This document shows, piece after piece, positions 12,497-24,400 of a stretch of 64,000 nucleotides of DNA. Under the pieces are notes generated by a model. It worked only from the letters and a program-made list of their open reading frames with translations. It had not been told where the DNA came from and searched no databases. The stretch is from Dipteris shenzhenensis (taxonomy: Eukaryota; Polypodiophyta; Polypodiopsida; Gleicheniales), in NCBI GenBank assembly GCA_047967505.1, contig CM106539.1. One strand, 5' to 3'. How positions within the stretch are numbered: the stretch's first letter is position 1; each line of letters opens with the position of its first letter. The position numbers and the translations under genes are program-made.

Positions 12497-15400
12497 GTGT
12501 CGTCTCACGTTCTGATTTTTAAGCGAGTGTCATTTATTTCTGAATTCCAGTGTGTTTGCTGATATAGATTTGTATATTCTTGTGAATGTTAATCAGCTTG
12601 AACTTGCAGCATTGCACATGTTTTTGTACACTGTAGGTATCACTGTTTGTGCCTGGCCTTGCTGGATGTCATTGGGATGTTTCCCTTTGAAGAGTCTTCT
12701 CTCTTTAACATGTATATTTAGACGAGAGTCTTGAATGATAGGAAATACTCAGATATTTTGTTGATGGGAGTTCAACTATCCAAATGCTTTTAATACCAAA
12801 TTCTCTGTTTGTGCCTGGCCTTGTTGGATGTCTTGGGGCGTTTGAAGAGTCTGATCTCTTTAACATGTATGTTTAGACAAGAGCCTTGAATGAGAGGAAT
12901 TACCTAGATATTTTGTTGATGGGAGCTCAACTATCTAAATGCTTTTGTTGATGTGTTATTTCTGTTTGGTTTAAACTGAAACCTTGATCTTGCTTGATCA
13001 AAGATCTGAAAGTGTAATGTGTTTAGGGCATCCTCTCTTGAAGGACTCTAAGATACATCGTTATGTGGTTATGGCATTGTACCCCTGCTTTGAATAAGAC
13101 TCAAATTTTCTTTCAGGCGTGATTAAATGTGTTTAGGGGCATCCTCTCTCGTAGGCCTCTAAGCTACATCTGATGGTTATGTGTTATGGCATTGTACCCC
13201 TGCTTTGAATAAGACTCAAATTTTCCCATGCTGTAAGGACAAATGTTACTTCTACGTCCTCAGCTCTAAGATACCCTCATTGTCTTTGCAATTTTCTTTT
13301 TTCCGTGTGTTATTGAGTTCTTGCACATAAATTTTGTTGTAACTTCACTGAACAAGGTGGATGGGCTGTTTGTATGCGACGTAAAAAAGTCAAGATATTG
13401 ACTGAATTCTTGTACATTGAATGGAGCAGTCCCTGTTATCATCTTCGATGGATAAAACAGTGCGGCTATGGAGCATTGTGAGCAGCGAATGCCTAAAGAT
13501 CTTTGCACACAATGATTATGGTAAGCCAAATGCTTTACTGCCGTCATTTGTGACATGGTTAACTCAAGAAAGACCAGCTATTGTCTAACTTCACACATCT
13601 GTTTCTTTTGATCTGGTGTAGTAACATGCATTCAGTTCAACCCTGTGGATGATGGGTACTTCATTAGTGGGTCATTGGATGGCAAAGTACGGATCTGGAG
13701 CATACAAGAACGGCAAGTTGTTGATTGGGCCGACTTACGTGAGATGGTCACTGCAGCATGTTATACGCCTGATGGACAGGTCTCAGTGGCTGTTCATGTG
13801 TGCATGCAGTTGTCTCACAACAGTTTTCAAATATTTTCTATCCTAGTACTTGGAATGATTTCTACTATTAAAGCAATTTTCAGGAACTTATAATTTTAAA
13901 AGCAAGGTTGAGGAGCTTCTACTGAATTCTGCCATGGTCCTGAGCAGGGAGCAGTTGTTGGCTCGTATAGGGGCACTTGTCGCTTCTACAAAACATCAGG
14001 TATCCATTTATTCCGTCCAAGTCTTCCTAACCGAGGTTAAGTATCTTTGATCGAAGTCAATAATTTGACATACGGCTTTTGAACATAATTAAATAAATGA
14101 AAGACTCTAATTATGATCAAATAAATGGTCAATTGGAACTTTGACTTTGGAGTATTTACAACTTGGTGACATCCCCTTGACTTCTATTTAGTTGACCTCA
14201 ATTGAAAAGCTTCCTTGTAAATATCCAAAAGCTGTGAATGCTTAGACAACTTGTCTTCATCCATCCACTTAGCATCCAAAGCCGAGTAGTTCTTGAATTT
14301 TACAAGGTACCTAAAAAATCCCTTGCTCTGGGGGCCTTTGCATACAACATGGTAACTCAATCTGCTCTGGCTGAAGGATCTCCTCCAGCTCATTAGATTC
14401 CGGTGGATCCTCTGTTATTGGGTCGGTAGGCTCTGGTCCCTAATATTTCTTTAGAAGACACACATGAAAGGCATTGTGAATACTCCAATGCTCTGGCAGT
14501 GCCAATCTGTATACAACCTCATTAATCTCATCTGTAACCCTGAAAGGGCCATAATACCTGGGAGATAACTTTGCATACACTTTTTCTGTGCCCTTAAGCT
14601 TGTAGAGCCTAGCTTTTTCGAACTTCAAAAGTACCCAATCCCCTTGCTTGAGATCTAGCTATCTCCTGTGCTTATCTGAACCAACAATCTAATGCTAGCT
14701 CAAGTGGAACATGGAAGTGCAAAGAACCTTCAATTTCACTCCAAACTAAGTGCATGAAAGATAGACTGAAATCTATATTACAACATAAAGTACAAGAAAG
14801 AAACCTTCGTACATGAGATGCCAAACATGGATATGCTTTTCTTGAGACCTTTCTATGGCTGTCCGAACCTGGCTAAAAGCTGTTTGGAGGTCTTTGACAT
14901 ACTGATCAGCTGCAAATATCTGGTCTTTGGTCCTCAGGAGAGGGGGCAGAATCACTTTTCCATAAATGACCTCAAAGGGGGCTTTCCCTGTAGAGCTGTG
15001 AATTTGTATTATTATATGCAAACTCCACCAGTACTAGGTACTTTTCCCAGTCTGATTTGGTCACTGACAATGGACTTAGGCATACCGTGGTGCTTAAAGA
15101 TCTGTGTCATGAAAACCTTAGCCATATGATCTGCCTTTATAGTTTTGCATACTGGAATGAAATGAGTTTGCTTGTTGAATCTATCAATGATAGTCCAAAT
15201 CCCATCATTCCCTTATTTTGATCTTGGCAAATAAAAAATGAAGCCCATTGTGATACTTTGCCATGGTGCTTGAGGCACGGGAAGAGGCATAAGTAGGCTA
15301 GGTGCCTTCATTCTGTCATCTTTGATCTTCTGACAAGTGAGGCATTCTGTAACAAATTGATTTATATCTTTGTATCTTTTTGCATCGCTGGCGAATCCTG

Positions 15401-18400
15401 GCAGTAGGTCTTAATCCTTAATCCAAGAAGATTGCACACAGCCTGGGGCTGTCACTAGTAACTACACTTGGCCACATAGTTCCCCATAGCTGTCGCTAGT
15501 GCCCAATTAACCTCCTATCTACTCAAAGCAGAAAAGGAAAGCATACAAGAGCTTTCTTTGCTGTCCAGGACTGCCACAACCTATAGTCTCTCACCCTAGG
15601 TGCAGCACATATCTGAAAAATCAATCTGTTTTCCATAAGAGAACTTGCACCTCTCTCTGTGGGGTCTAGGGATACTTTCCAATCTCAAGCATAGATACCC
15701 GACCCCGGTCTATTCAGCAACGAGGCTGTACCAATCGTGTACCCTGTGCCTAGCAACCACTGTTTATATGTACACTATCTCTTAGGAAAACCAAAGCATT
15801 ATCTTTATTGAAAGTGTCCTCCATCAAGCATAGCAAAAGAGCATCCATTTCAGTTCCAAAAGGCTTATACTCAGCCTAGGATTGTTGCTAGCAAACCATG
15901 CGTGGTCTCATAATCCTCCTATGATTGTATCAACTGCTCACTAAGCCACTGGCATGTCTAAGCAATGGGTGAAAGCATAATGATCAGCCTACCATCGCAG
16001 GGAACCTGCACTTGAATTGAAAGCATTCACGATGGGCTATTCTACCAACTAAATCTCTGCAAAACAGCTCATAGCATAGGCTCTTCAACAACCAAGAGCT
16101 CAACCAAGCTCATGCTTCAGCTAAAGCATACAAATTCTTTCCACACAGCCACCCAGCTAGCAGCCTGTGCAACCTTGGTATAGTTACTTGTGCACGCAGC
16201 CCAAGGCCATAGTAAGTAGCCCGTTCAAGCTGTACGGCACACAGCTCGTACATTGTTCGTATAACTTCCATACGCTGTAGTTATACCCTCCGTACACTAT
16301 CCATACATACACTTGAAGCAGTCGGTGCAAGCACTGTACAAATGGTCGTATAAAAAGCTTACAATAACTCGTATATCCGTACACTGACTGAAGCCCGTAC
16401 GTTGGACGTACACAGCCCTTATGTGATCTGTACGTAGATTGTACCAGCCCGTGCACAGTCCGTACACAGCCAACAAATCAACTCTTGCGTGATAACCAAT
16501 AGGAACCTCGCCATATGGAATTCTTTTTTATCCCAGCCCGTGGGCTTGCACATCGTTGTCTCGATCACCAGCCCTCATCCTTACGTGACAATGCTTTTTC
16601 CTGCTGGGTGCTTCCCCAAGCAACCTTGCTAAATTGATCCAAGGCATGGAAAAAGGCCACGTGGCATCCCCCGGCCCCCCCCCCTCCCCTGCCTTCTCTA
16701 GTGGGGCAATTTTAAAGGCCAACCAATGACTAACTTAAACCACTAAGGTTATTTTGCCCCCTGTTTGGGGCAAAACCCCAAAATTGAACCCCAAGGCACA
16801 ATTCCCTAGGGAAAACTTGCACGCTTTGCAACCCAAGGCCTTGCCTGCTTTATTTCTCGGGGTCTAGCCCACATGCAAGCCAACATGCATGTGCTAAAAT
16901 TCACGCCCTCGTGACATCATGATTCTATCTCATCCTGTCTTCTGCTTCTAATCACAAGTTTTCAACCTTTCTAGAAATTTGTTGCTTTTCAATATTTCTA
17001 TAATGAATTTTTACTAGCAAGTTCATTGCCTATCCTGTAGTGTGATTTTGTGAAATCTTTAATCGTTGAATGATATGGAATGTGATAGTCTTGTTGCATA
17101 GCACAATCCAAAAAATATGAGTCAATTGCTATTTGTTAAGAGTACGAGGCTCAATGCCCCATACGATCCTCCATATTAGGAGGACAAAAGGGGCTTGACA
17201 CCTGCAATACCGTCAGGGTTTGGGGCAGAGGCTGCCCCTGGCTCGAGAGGAGAGAAGCAAGAGGAGAGGCTAAAGGCAAAAACAACACAACTTTGACATT
17301 TTTTCTGCAATGTTAATCTATGTTTTATGTTTTGTTTTTTTTGGGAGGGGGGGTCTGTCGTTCAGAATATTAGTACGCTACAAAAAACAATCTCTTGTTT
17401 GGACATTAGAACCTAATTGTTTGTCTAGTAATCTTGGCTCACTCTCATGGCAGTCTTATGGGTTTGCACCTTTTGTGCAACAGGAAACAAATTGCAACTT
17501 GACACAACTTTTGAAGTGAAAAGTAAAAGTAAGCGGTCTCAGGGGAAGAAGATAACTGGATTCCAGGTATTTATTTCATTCCTGCATATTTTGTAGTAGA
17601 TAACAGACACACCCCCACCCTTTCTCCCCAAAAAGAAGAAGGGAGAAGTAGAAGAAAACAATGGAAACAGTTAGGACAAGTTTTTTCAATAAGGCTAGGA
17701 GGTATGCAAATGTCAGTTTGTGACCTGTTGTTCATTGCAGTTTATTCCTGGGGATCAGGACAAAGTCTTGATCACATCAAGTGATTCACGCATTCGTGTA
17801 TACGATGGTACTGAAATCAGCTCAAAGTATAAAGGTAATGTACATTTCTCCTGTCATTAGGCAGAGATTTCTCTTACTATGGAAGCCTTCCTAGTGATTT
17901 CAAGTAAAACTTGACATCGTATATTTGCCTTCAGGGTGTTGTTTTGTTCTGGTATCAAATTCTTATATAAAGCACCATATTGCTGAACAGATTCAAGGGA
18001 ATATGTTTGAACAACTACCCAAAAATTGAATTTCTTACTGCTCTTTGGGACTCTAAGCTCATCTTTATTAGCCTTACTTGAGATTTATAGTTGCCATGTT
18101 CTTTGTCTCTTTTTGATGGAGCTGCTGTGGATGCTTTTGGAAATAAAGTTGAACACCAGACATTTCTTTTTTCTGGTTCTCGGTTACTGGATGCTGTTTT
18201 GCTGTTTTACTTCAGCCATAGATTTTGGCTGTAATTATAGCTGGCCACCTTGCTGAGAGACCGGTCCTTTTGCAGGTGAATTTCCTCCACGAGGATGCAA
18301 GTCACCAAGTGGTTAGTGATACTGTGTGCCTTGCAGAAACCGGCTTGTCCTTTAGCTCTTTTCTGATTAGTCGTAGGCCACTGGCTGATTTTTACCTCCA

Positions 18401-21400
18401 TGCCCATCCCAAATAGCTTGGAAATCAGGGCTGACCATGATTGTTCTGTAGTTTCCCAGTTGCTCGTGGTCCCTCTTATTGAGTGGTTTGATCCAATCTT
18501 CTGTGCATGAGATTCCTCAAGGATGCTGTGTTAAACATGTCACATATCCTTCTAACTGCTGCCCATTTAAGCATTTCTGCATATAGGTGCTGCAGATCAG
18601 CAGCCTTGCGATTTGCGATATTGTCCTCAGAGGAAAGAGATGCAGTCACAAGGTCATTACCAACAATACAGGTCAGTTTGTTACATCCCTGGCCAACCAT
18701 GGGTTGCCAGTAGTAGCCCAAGGGTGATTGGAGACCCTAGAGGGCACGGTGGTTAGCCTAGGTGGAAGGCCCTATGGCTAAGGTTCAGAACTACTAATTG
18801 GATTAGAGCTCTAAAGGGTAAAAATAATTCATGATATGTGTAAACGTGGCCTATATATTGGCATGAGGGCTTGGGCCATGGGCATTCGTTGATCAGTACC
18901 TAGATTGTGGATCTTGGCCATGGGCATGGAAGGTATGCCTCACTGTGGGACATGGATGTCTACTGGGCTAGGGTCAGGTATAGACCTTACCCATGACTTC
19001 TATGTGCTTGAGGATGAGCCAGAAGAGTTAAATAGCTGGGATGGTGATGATTGTGGCTCGGTTCCTAGTCTCTGGTTTGGTGAAGATGATCATGGTAACT
19101 GACTCGGAAATGGAATTGTTTCAGTGGTCTCAGAGCAGGTCTTCACCACAAGAACTGGAGTTAACGGACGAAGCTTTCTTGTTGTGAGTGGTTTTGTATT
19201 TCTTGGTTGTCCTTCATGCTTGAGAAGATTAAGAAACTTTGGAAGCTATGTTTTTCTGCTATATAGTCTCTTCTTGTAAAACCTACTTGTAGAATTGGCC
19301 TCGAAGCAATGGAGGAATGTTTGCGTTTTATTGTGTTGGTGTGGATTCCAGAGTGAGTGGTTGCAGACCCGGAGATAGCTGGTTATGAGCGTGCAATAGA
19401 AAGCTTTTTGTCTACTGTGTGATGTAGATTATCCTGCCATAAATTATGGCATCTGCATCAGTTGGGCATCCTGACTTCCAAAACCCATGTGGGTCACAGG
19501 CGCCAAGCAGTGGCCTTATATAATAATGTATCTGTCAGGCATCGAGAGCTTAGATACGGTCATGATAGGGTAATAGTCTACTGCACATTAAGAACCATGC
19601 AATAGATAACTTATTAAAGTTCTTGGATCCTAGAGATGCAGGTAGACATGTTGCGTGGACGCGAATAAGGTGTGTCAGACTGGGTGGTAGGCCTTGGGGC
19701 TGCGTGTAAACAGGTGGTGAAAGCTGCGAATCAAGGATCTATGCTTTATTGCCTTGCTTTATCGCTTTGCTTTATTTAGGCCCAAATAGGAGCCTGCTGC
19801 CGAATTTCAGCTGCAGTAGTTGCCTCAAGTCTGCGGCAGAGCAGCAGGGACTATAAAGTGTGACAAGAAACATTTCTAGATTTTGCCAGGAGCTTTGTCT
19901 AGAAACGGGTTTTAAAAATGTATTTTATATGAATTATGTGTAAAACAGAAATAATTATCTTCAAATTCTCTCTCTATCTTTGAAAAGAGCTCTCAAATAC
20001 ACATATACACATTGAGCACTCTCAAAAGAGTCATTTTCTCTTTTATTTTCTGTGTAGATTTTTGGTCTTTAGACCTACAAAAGTTCCAAATTTGTTTGAT
20101 TGGACTGTTGGAAAGGTCACCTCCCCATCTGTAAGCCCCCATATGAGGAGAGCATGGGGGAGGGAGACCTAGGGCATGTGCCCAAAGGACTCACGGTGGA
20201 GAGGGGGCTGCCACATGGGCAGCACCTCACAGGGAGAGGGCTAAATGGGCAGCACAGCAGCCTGGCAGAGGCGCCTCAAGGACTCTGCATAAAGGATGGA
20301 ACAGGCCCCTTACAGAGATGCACAGGAGGGCGGACTGAGGCGAATGTGGCGCAGCCAAGGCACACACGTGTGGGCAGTACAGGGTGCCAGAAAGGGGCGC
20401 AGCAGAGGCGGGTGTACCAGCAGCAGGGTCGGTCATCCTGGTTGAGCTGGTTGGGCTGGTTGGAGCCAGCCAACCAAGCCTTATATAGGCAGACAGAAGG
20501 GGCTTGGACCCTGCCTTGGAAGCAGGGCTGAAGCCCTTGGAGTGTGGGCCAAAGGCCCTGGAAAAGAGGGCCCTAAAAGGGGCTGCCTACAGCATGTATT
20601 CCTGCAGACCAGGGTCGGCCCAAACAGACCCTGAAGCCGGGCAGTTTGGGTTGGCTATTTTGTGTAGGGCTTTGCCCTATAAAAGGGGGCCCTAGGGGCC
20701 TCCATAATCATTCCTTGGAGCAGCCCTCAGGACCGCAGACAGGAGCAGCAAAGGGGGAGCCTTAGGCCTACATTCAGGAGGACAAGGCGACCTAGGATAA
20801 GCTGCAGACTGAGCTAGAGTGGCTGCCCGCTTCCGGACAGCAAGGTGGAAGGGATCTAGACAGAGAGTCTACATATGCTCGAGGTGGAGCACGCGGGCTC
20901 AAAGATCTAGAAGTGCCAAGCTTGTAGTTGAACCTTTTGGTATTGTATCCTGTCCTAGTTTCTGGACGAACGGAAATATAAAGTGTTGCTTCTATATTTG
21001 TCTCTGAGCATTGTCTATTTATTGGCTTGCACATCTATGCACTTAAGTTAAGAAGTTTGTGATTCCACACCCCACATCACACTGTGTGAGCTCCTGGGCA
21101 TTACTATAAGTCTTCCGCTGTGCGTACCCTCTGTTGGGTCATTGTGATTCCACACCCCACATCACACTGTGTGAGCTCCTGGGCATTACTATAAGTCTTC
21201 CGCTGTGCGTACCCTCTGTTGGGTCATTTCTAACATGGACAGATTCTAGTCTTACAAAGGTATATATATGAACTCTCAAAAGAGTCAAGACACAAGTGAC
21301 AACCTGTACTAGGGCGTTTTGCCCAATGCATTGGCATTTTGCCCGTTTCGGCGAAATGTTTCGTCTAGAAATGTTTCTAAGTGTTTCGCTTGCTAGAAAC

Positions 21401-24400
21401 ATGTTTTTTGGTTACACTGGGACTATAAGGCCTCAGGCACAGACCAGCTGCATACAGAAAAGAGAATTTGCAGAAGCGGAAGCCCATAAACTATGATGGT
21501 CAAATTGCACATAACAGGTCAGATTCCTGCACAAACATGCAGTGAGTCCAGACCGTATACAGAGTTTGGCCAGCTAGGGCTGCGTTTAATTCGCAGAACA
21601 GAATTTAGCAGTGGTTTGTGGAGCTTGAGGGTTCAAAGGTCTTGGCAGTGTTATGCAAATTATTTGACTATGCAGTTTGGGACGTAGTGGGCTGAACGCA
21701 AACCAAAAGGCTGATTGCATGTCGAAGCATCGATGCAGATCAGTCGCTAGTAGACTAGGGAACTACATGAGAGAGCCATTTCAGGTTGTGCACGATTTGG
21801 GACGCCTAGAGACCAGTCTACGAGATCTCTCAACTGTGTGACAATCCAAGGTAATGTGGCAGACTTCTTGGCAAAGACCAGATGATGGTTGAGTGGTATT
21901 AGACTTGTAGTCTAGTGTAGGAGTTAGAGTAGAGGTGAGGACATCGTGTGTGCATGATGCCATCGATAGTGCTTAGTGCACTATGTGGAGCTTTTAAAGT
22001 TCTTGGTTATAGTTGCAAACAAGCGAAGTTATTGGGATGCACGAACTGTGCATGGCAAAGCCTTAGAGTCAAATCGGTAGCACTTGTGCGTGTGCATAGA
22101 ATGTGCTAGCTGGCATAGGCATTGATAAAGCTGCACAATGCATGGTGAGCATAGGCAGCCTAAGGCCCGAGCAATCGGTTGGATAGAGAAGCACACGTCC
22201 TAGATGGTTATGTTGTGTTAGCATGAGCATTGGCACTTTGGCGGAACCCACACAAAAGTGCAAAGCTTGCAAAAGCAAGATCATAGCAAATCATCGTCAT
22301 ATCCTAAGTCTTTTGTAGTATGACGCACATTGGCAATCATAAGATCCCGCAATGAAGGCTTGGGTTTAGGTATGCTTTCTAAAATTATGTATTAAGTAAT
22401 CGGTTTGAGTTTTTGGGTTCTGTGTGGATGGTGTAATTGATAGATGGCTCAACAGAGGTACGTAGGAACCTTGTAGATTTAGCCTTGTTGACGATGTGGC
22501 AATAACAAAGGCACTCCGAGGATTGAAAACCACAATGCAAGGATTATGATGATGTTAAATCATGCATGGATAATACATGACACCACATCCTATAACGTTT
22601 TCTTTTAAATATAGGAATTGAAAGATAGTGGTCACATGAAAACTGAATCTTATTCCTAGACCCATGAAATGAATTTATGGTAAGGATAAAGCAAGAATCT
22701 TATAGATTCTCGGATGCCTATCTTTGTGAAGCATTGTCATTGAGTAGATTAGGAAAACTTAGCCAATATGACTAGCATCCATTAGAATAGACTTAATGAA
22801 TTCTTGTGGTGGCTTGGGACAATGTACTGACCTAATGAGAAGTTCAGTATATAAAGTAGAGATTAAAGTCTGTAGATACTTATGAAAACATTAAGTTGAA
22901 ATTCATTCATTGGAAAAATATGGAAAACAAGTTAAACGTTCTAATTGACATTAAGAGAAGTTTTCCTAGATAGACAAGTGTTTGGCTCTCTATTCGAAAA
23001 CCACAAAGATAATAAAAAGTTTATGGTTTCCTTATTAATTCCAAACATTGGGAATAGGTTTTTTGCATAAGAAGCTATGTAGGGATTCTAGGGAATGAGT
23101 TGGAGTAGATGAGTATTGGGTATTTCTAAAATGAGTTTTATCCTTGAATGTGATATTGATTTGAGGAATCAATTTTTTGTTGCAATCCTCAAATACTTTT
23201 GAAATGCTTGAAGTATGTTAATTGAATTATTGTTATAATGGATCTTTTCTTTTAGCATGTTTTGCCTTTTTGAGGTCTCAAATAAAGATTTTGAAAACAA
23301 AAGCTAGTTTTGGTAAGAGGTATTACACATTGTTTAAATATGTACTTCCAAAGATTTATAGCTGCTTATGCTTGGGCGCTGATGACGACATAAACGTTGC
23401 TTTGCTTGCTAAGTATGTCTAGCTTTGTTTTTCAAAAAATTTTGTGACCTCAAATTTTCTTTTCTCTCATTTTCTCTTTTATTTTCTTTGTAAAATTTTG
23501 GTCTTGAGAACAACAAAAATCTGAATTTGTAAGATTGGATATATTCTAGTCTTACAAAGGCATATGAAATAGTAAAATTTTCGCCAAAGTTGATTTTATA
23601 TGTTACCATTCTTAGATTGAACGATGTAAAACCAAGAGGTAATCTAGTCACTTGAATGGAAATATGAAATGGACTACTCTAGACCAATTCACTTGCTATA
23701 ACCTCTAGTGTGTCCCTTAGTTATGAAAGAAATATCTCCATGGTAATTGGTAGAAGGTTATCTTGGACAATTGAGAAGAGGATATAAGGGATAGTTTGAA
23801 GGAGAGTCATGGGACTTACAAAATCGATAAAATTGAAATATCTACTTGTCAAGTATTAGAATTGGATACTACAAGTTGACTAGTGACATAGTTGGTGACC
23901 AAAGCTTGAAGTTGATTGGACACTTCAAACAAGGAGTTTCTGGGAAGGGAACTGGGTATTATCTTGATTTGTCATACCTAAATTGTTGGGCAACTACTAA
24001 GGATAGATCATACCAGAGAAATGTCGAGGGCATATGTTAGGAGAGGTACATCCCTTGATTATACTAAGCATGTACAGCTGTAGTCCATAGCTTGGTAATA
24101 CTTAGATAAGAACTTTAGTGCAAATCTTTGATATCCCTAGGTTGTAGAAGAAACGGAGCAATATGCAAATGCGGTAGGTGATGTGTATATAATGGAGTAA
24201 TATGCAAATGCGGTAGGTGATGTGTATATAAAAAGAAAAGCTATCAAAATAGCTGGAGGAAGAGCAAGATGAACTTTGATAGTGACATCTTTGGTTGGGA
24301 TATAAGGGTGTGTGTATTGATGCCTGTAGATTATGTGAGATTTGGAAGGTATCCTATGTTATCCCCATGATATTGGTTAGATTTTGCTCTTTGTCATGTT

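Larger units (their letters stand above)
20106..21235 (+). mobile_element. Solo LTR, 1130 bp, with 5-bp target duplication TGGAC
   Basis: Begins TGTTGGAAAGG and ends TTTCTAACA, with TGGAC immediately on both sides (20101-20105 and 21236-21240). It is much more GC-rich than its surroundings. It contains a TATA-type box in CCCTATAAAAGGGGGCC near 20667 and a perfect-looking 85-bp tandem duplication at 21056-21226. Orientation is set by the TATA box. No internal domain or second LTR is present, so it likely arose by LTR-LTR recombination. Confidence 0.82.
19857..21418. mobile_element. Small TIR transposon (MULE-like MITE) interrupted by a solo LTR
   Basis: The element is bounded by a perfect 10-bp direct repeat GGGACTATAA at 19847-19856 and 21419-21428. 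Its ends are imperfect inverted repeats: left AGTGTGACAAGAAACATTTC, right ending ...GAAACATG...GGTTACACT. TTTCTAG/CTAGAAA motifs recur subterminally on both sides. Without the solo LTR and its target duplicate it would be about 427 bp, with no coding capacity. A 9-11 bp target duplication fits Mutator-like elements, but the family is an inference. A partial uninterrupted relative lies at about 23460-23575. Confidence 0.7.

Noticed and set aside
12497-12562. Read-through of exon 1 into [10 protein letters not shown]...
   Set aside because: A GT donor follows CAG at 12496, and exon 2 continues blade 2 perfectly, so this is intron.
16184-16456. 90-codon minus-strand frame with repeated Val-Tyr-Gly words
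   Set aside because: Arises from recurrent CGTACA/GTACAC words; no family, no regular unit.
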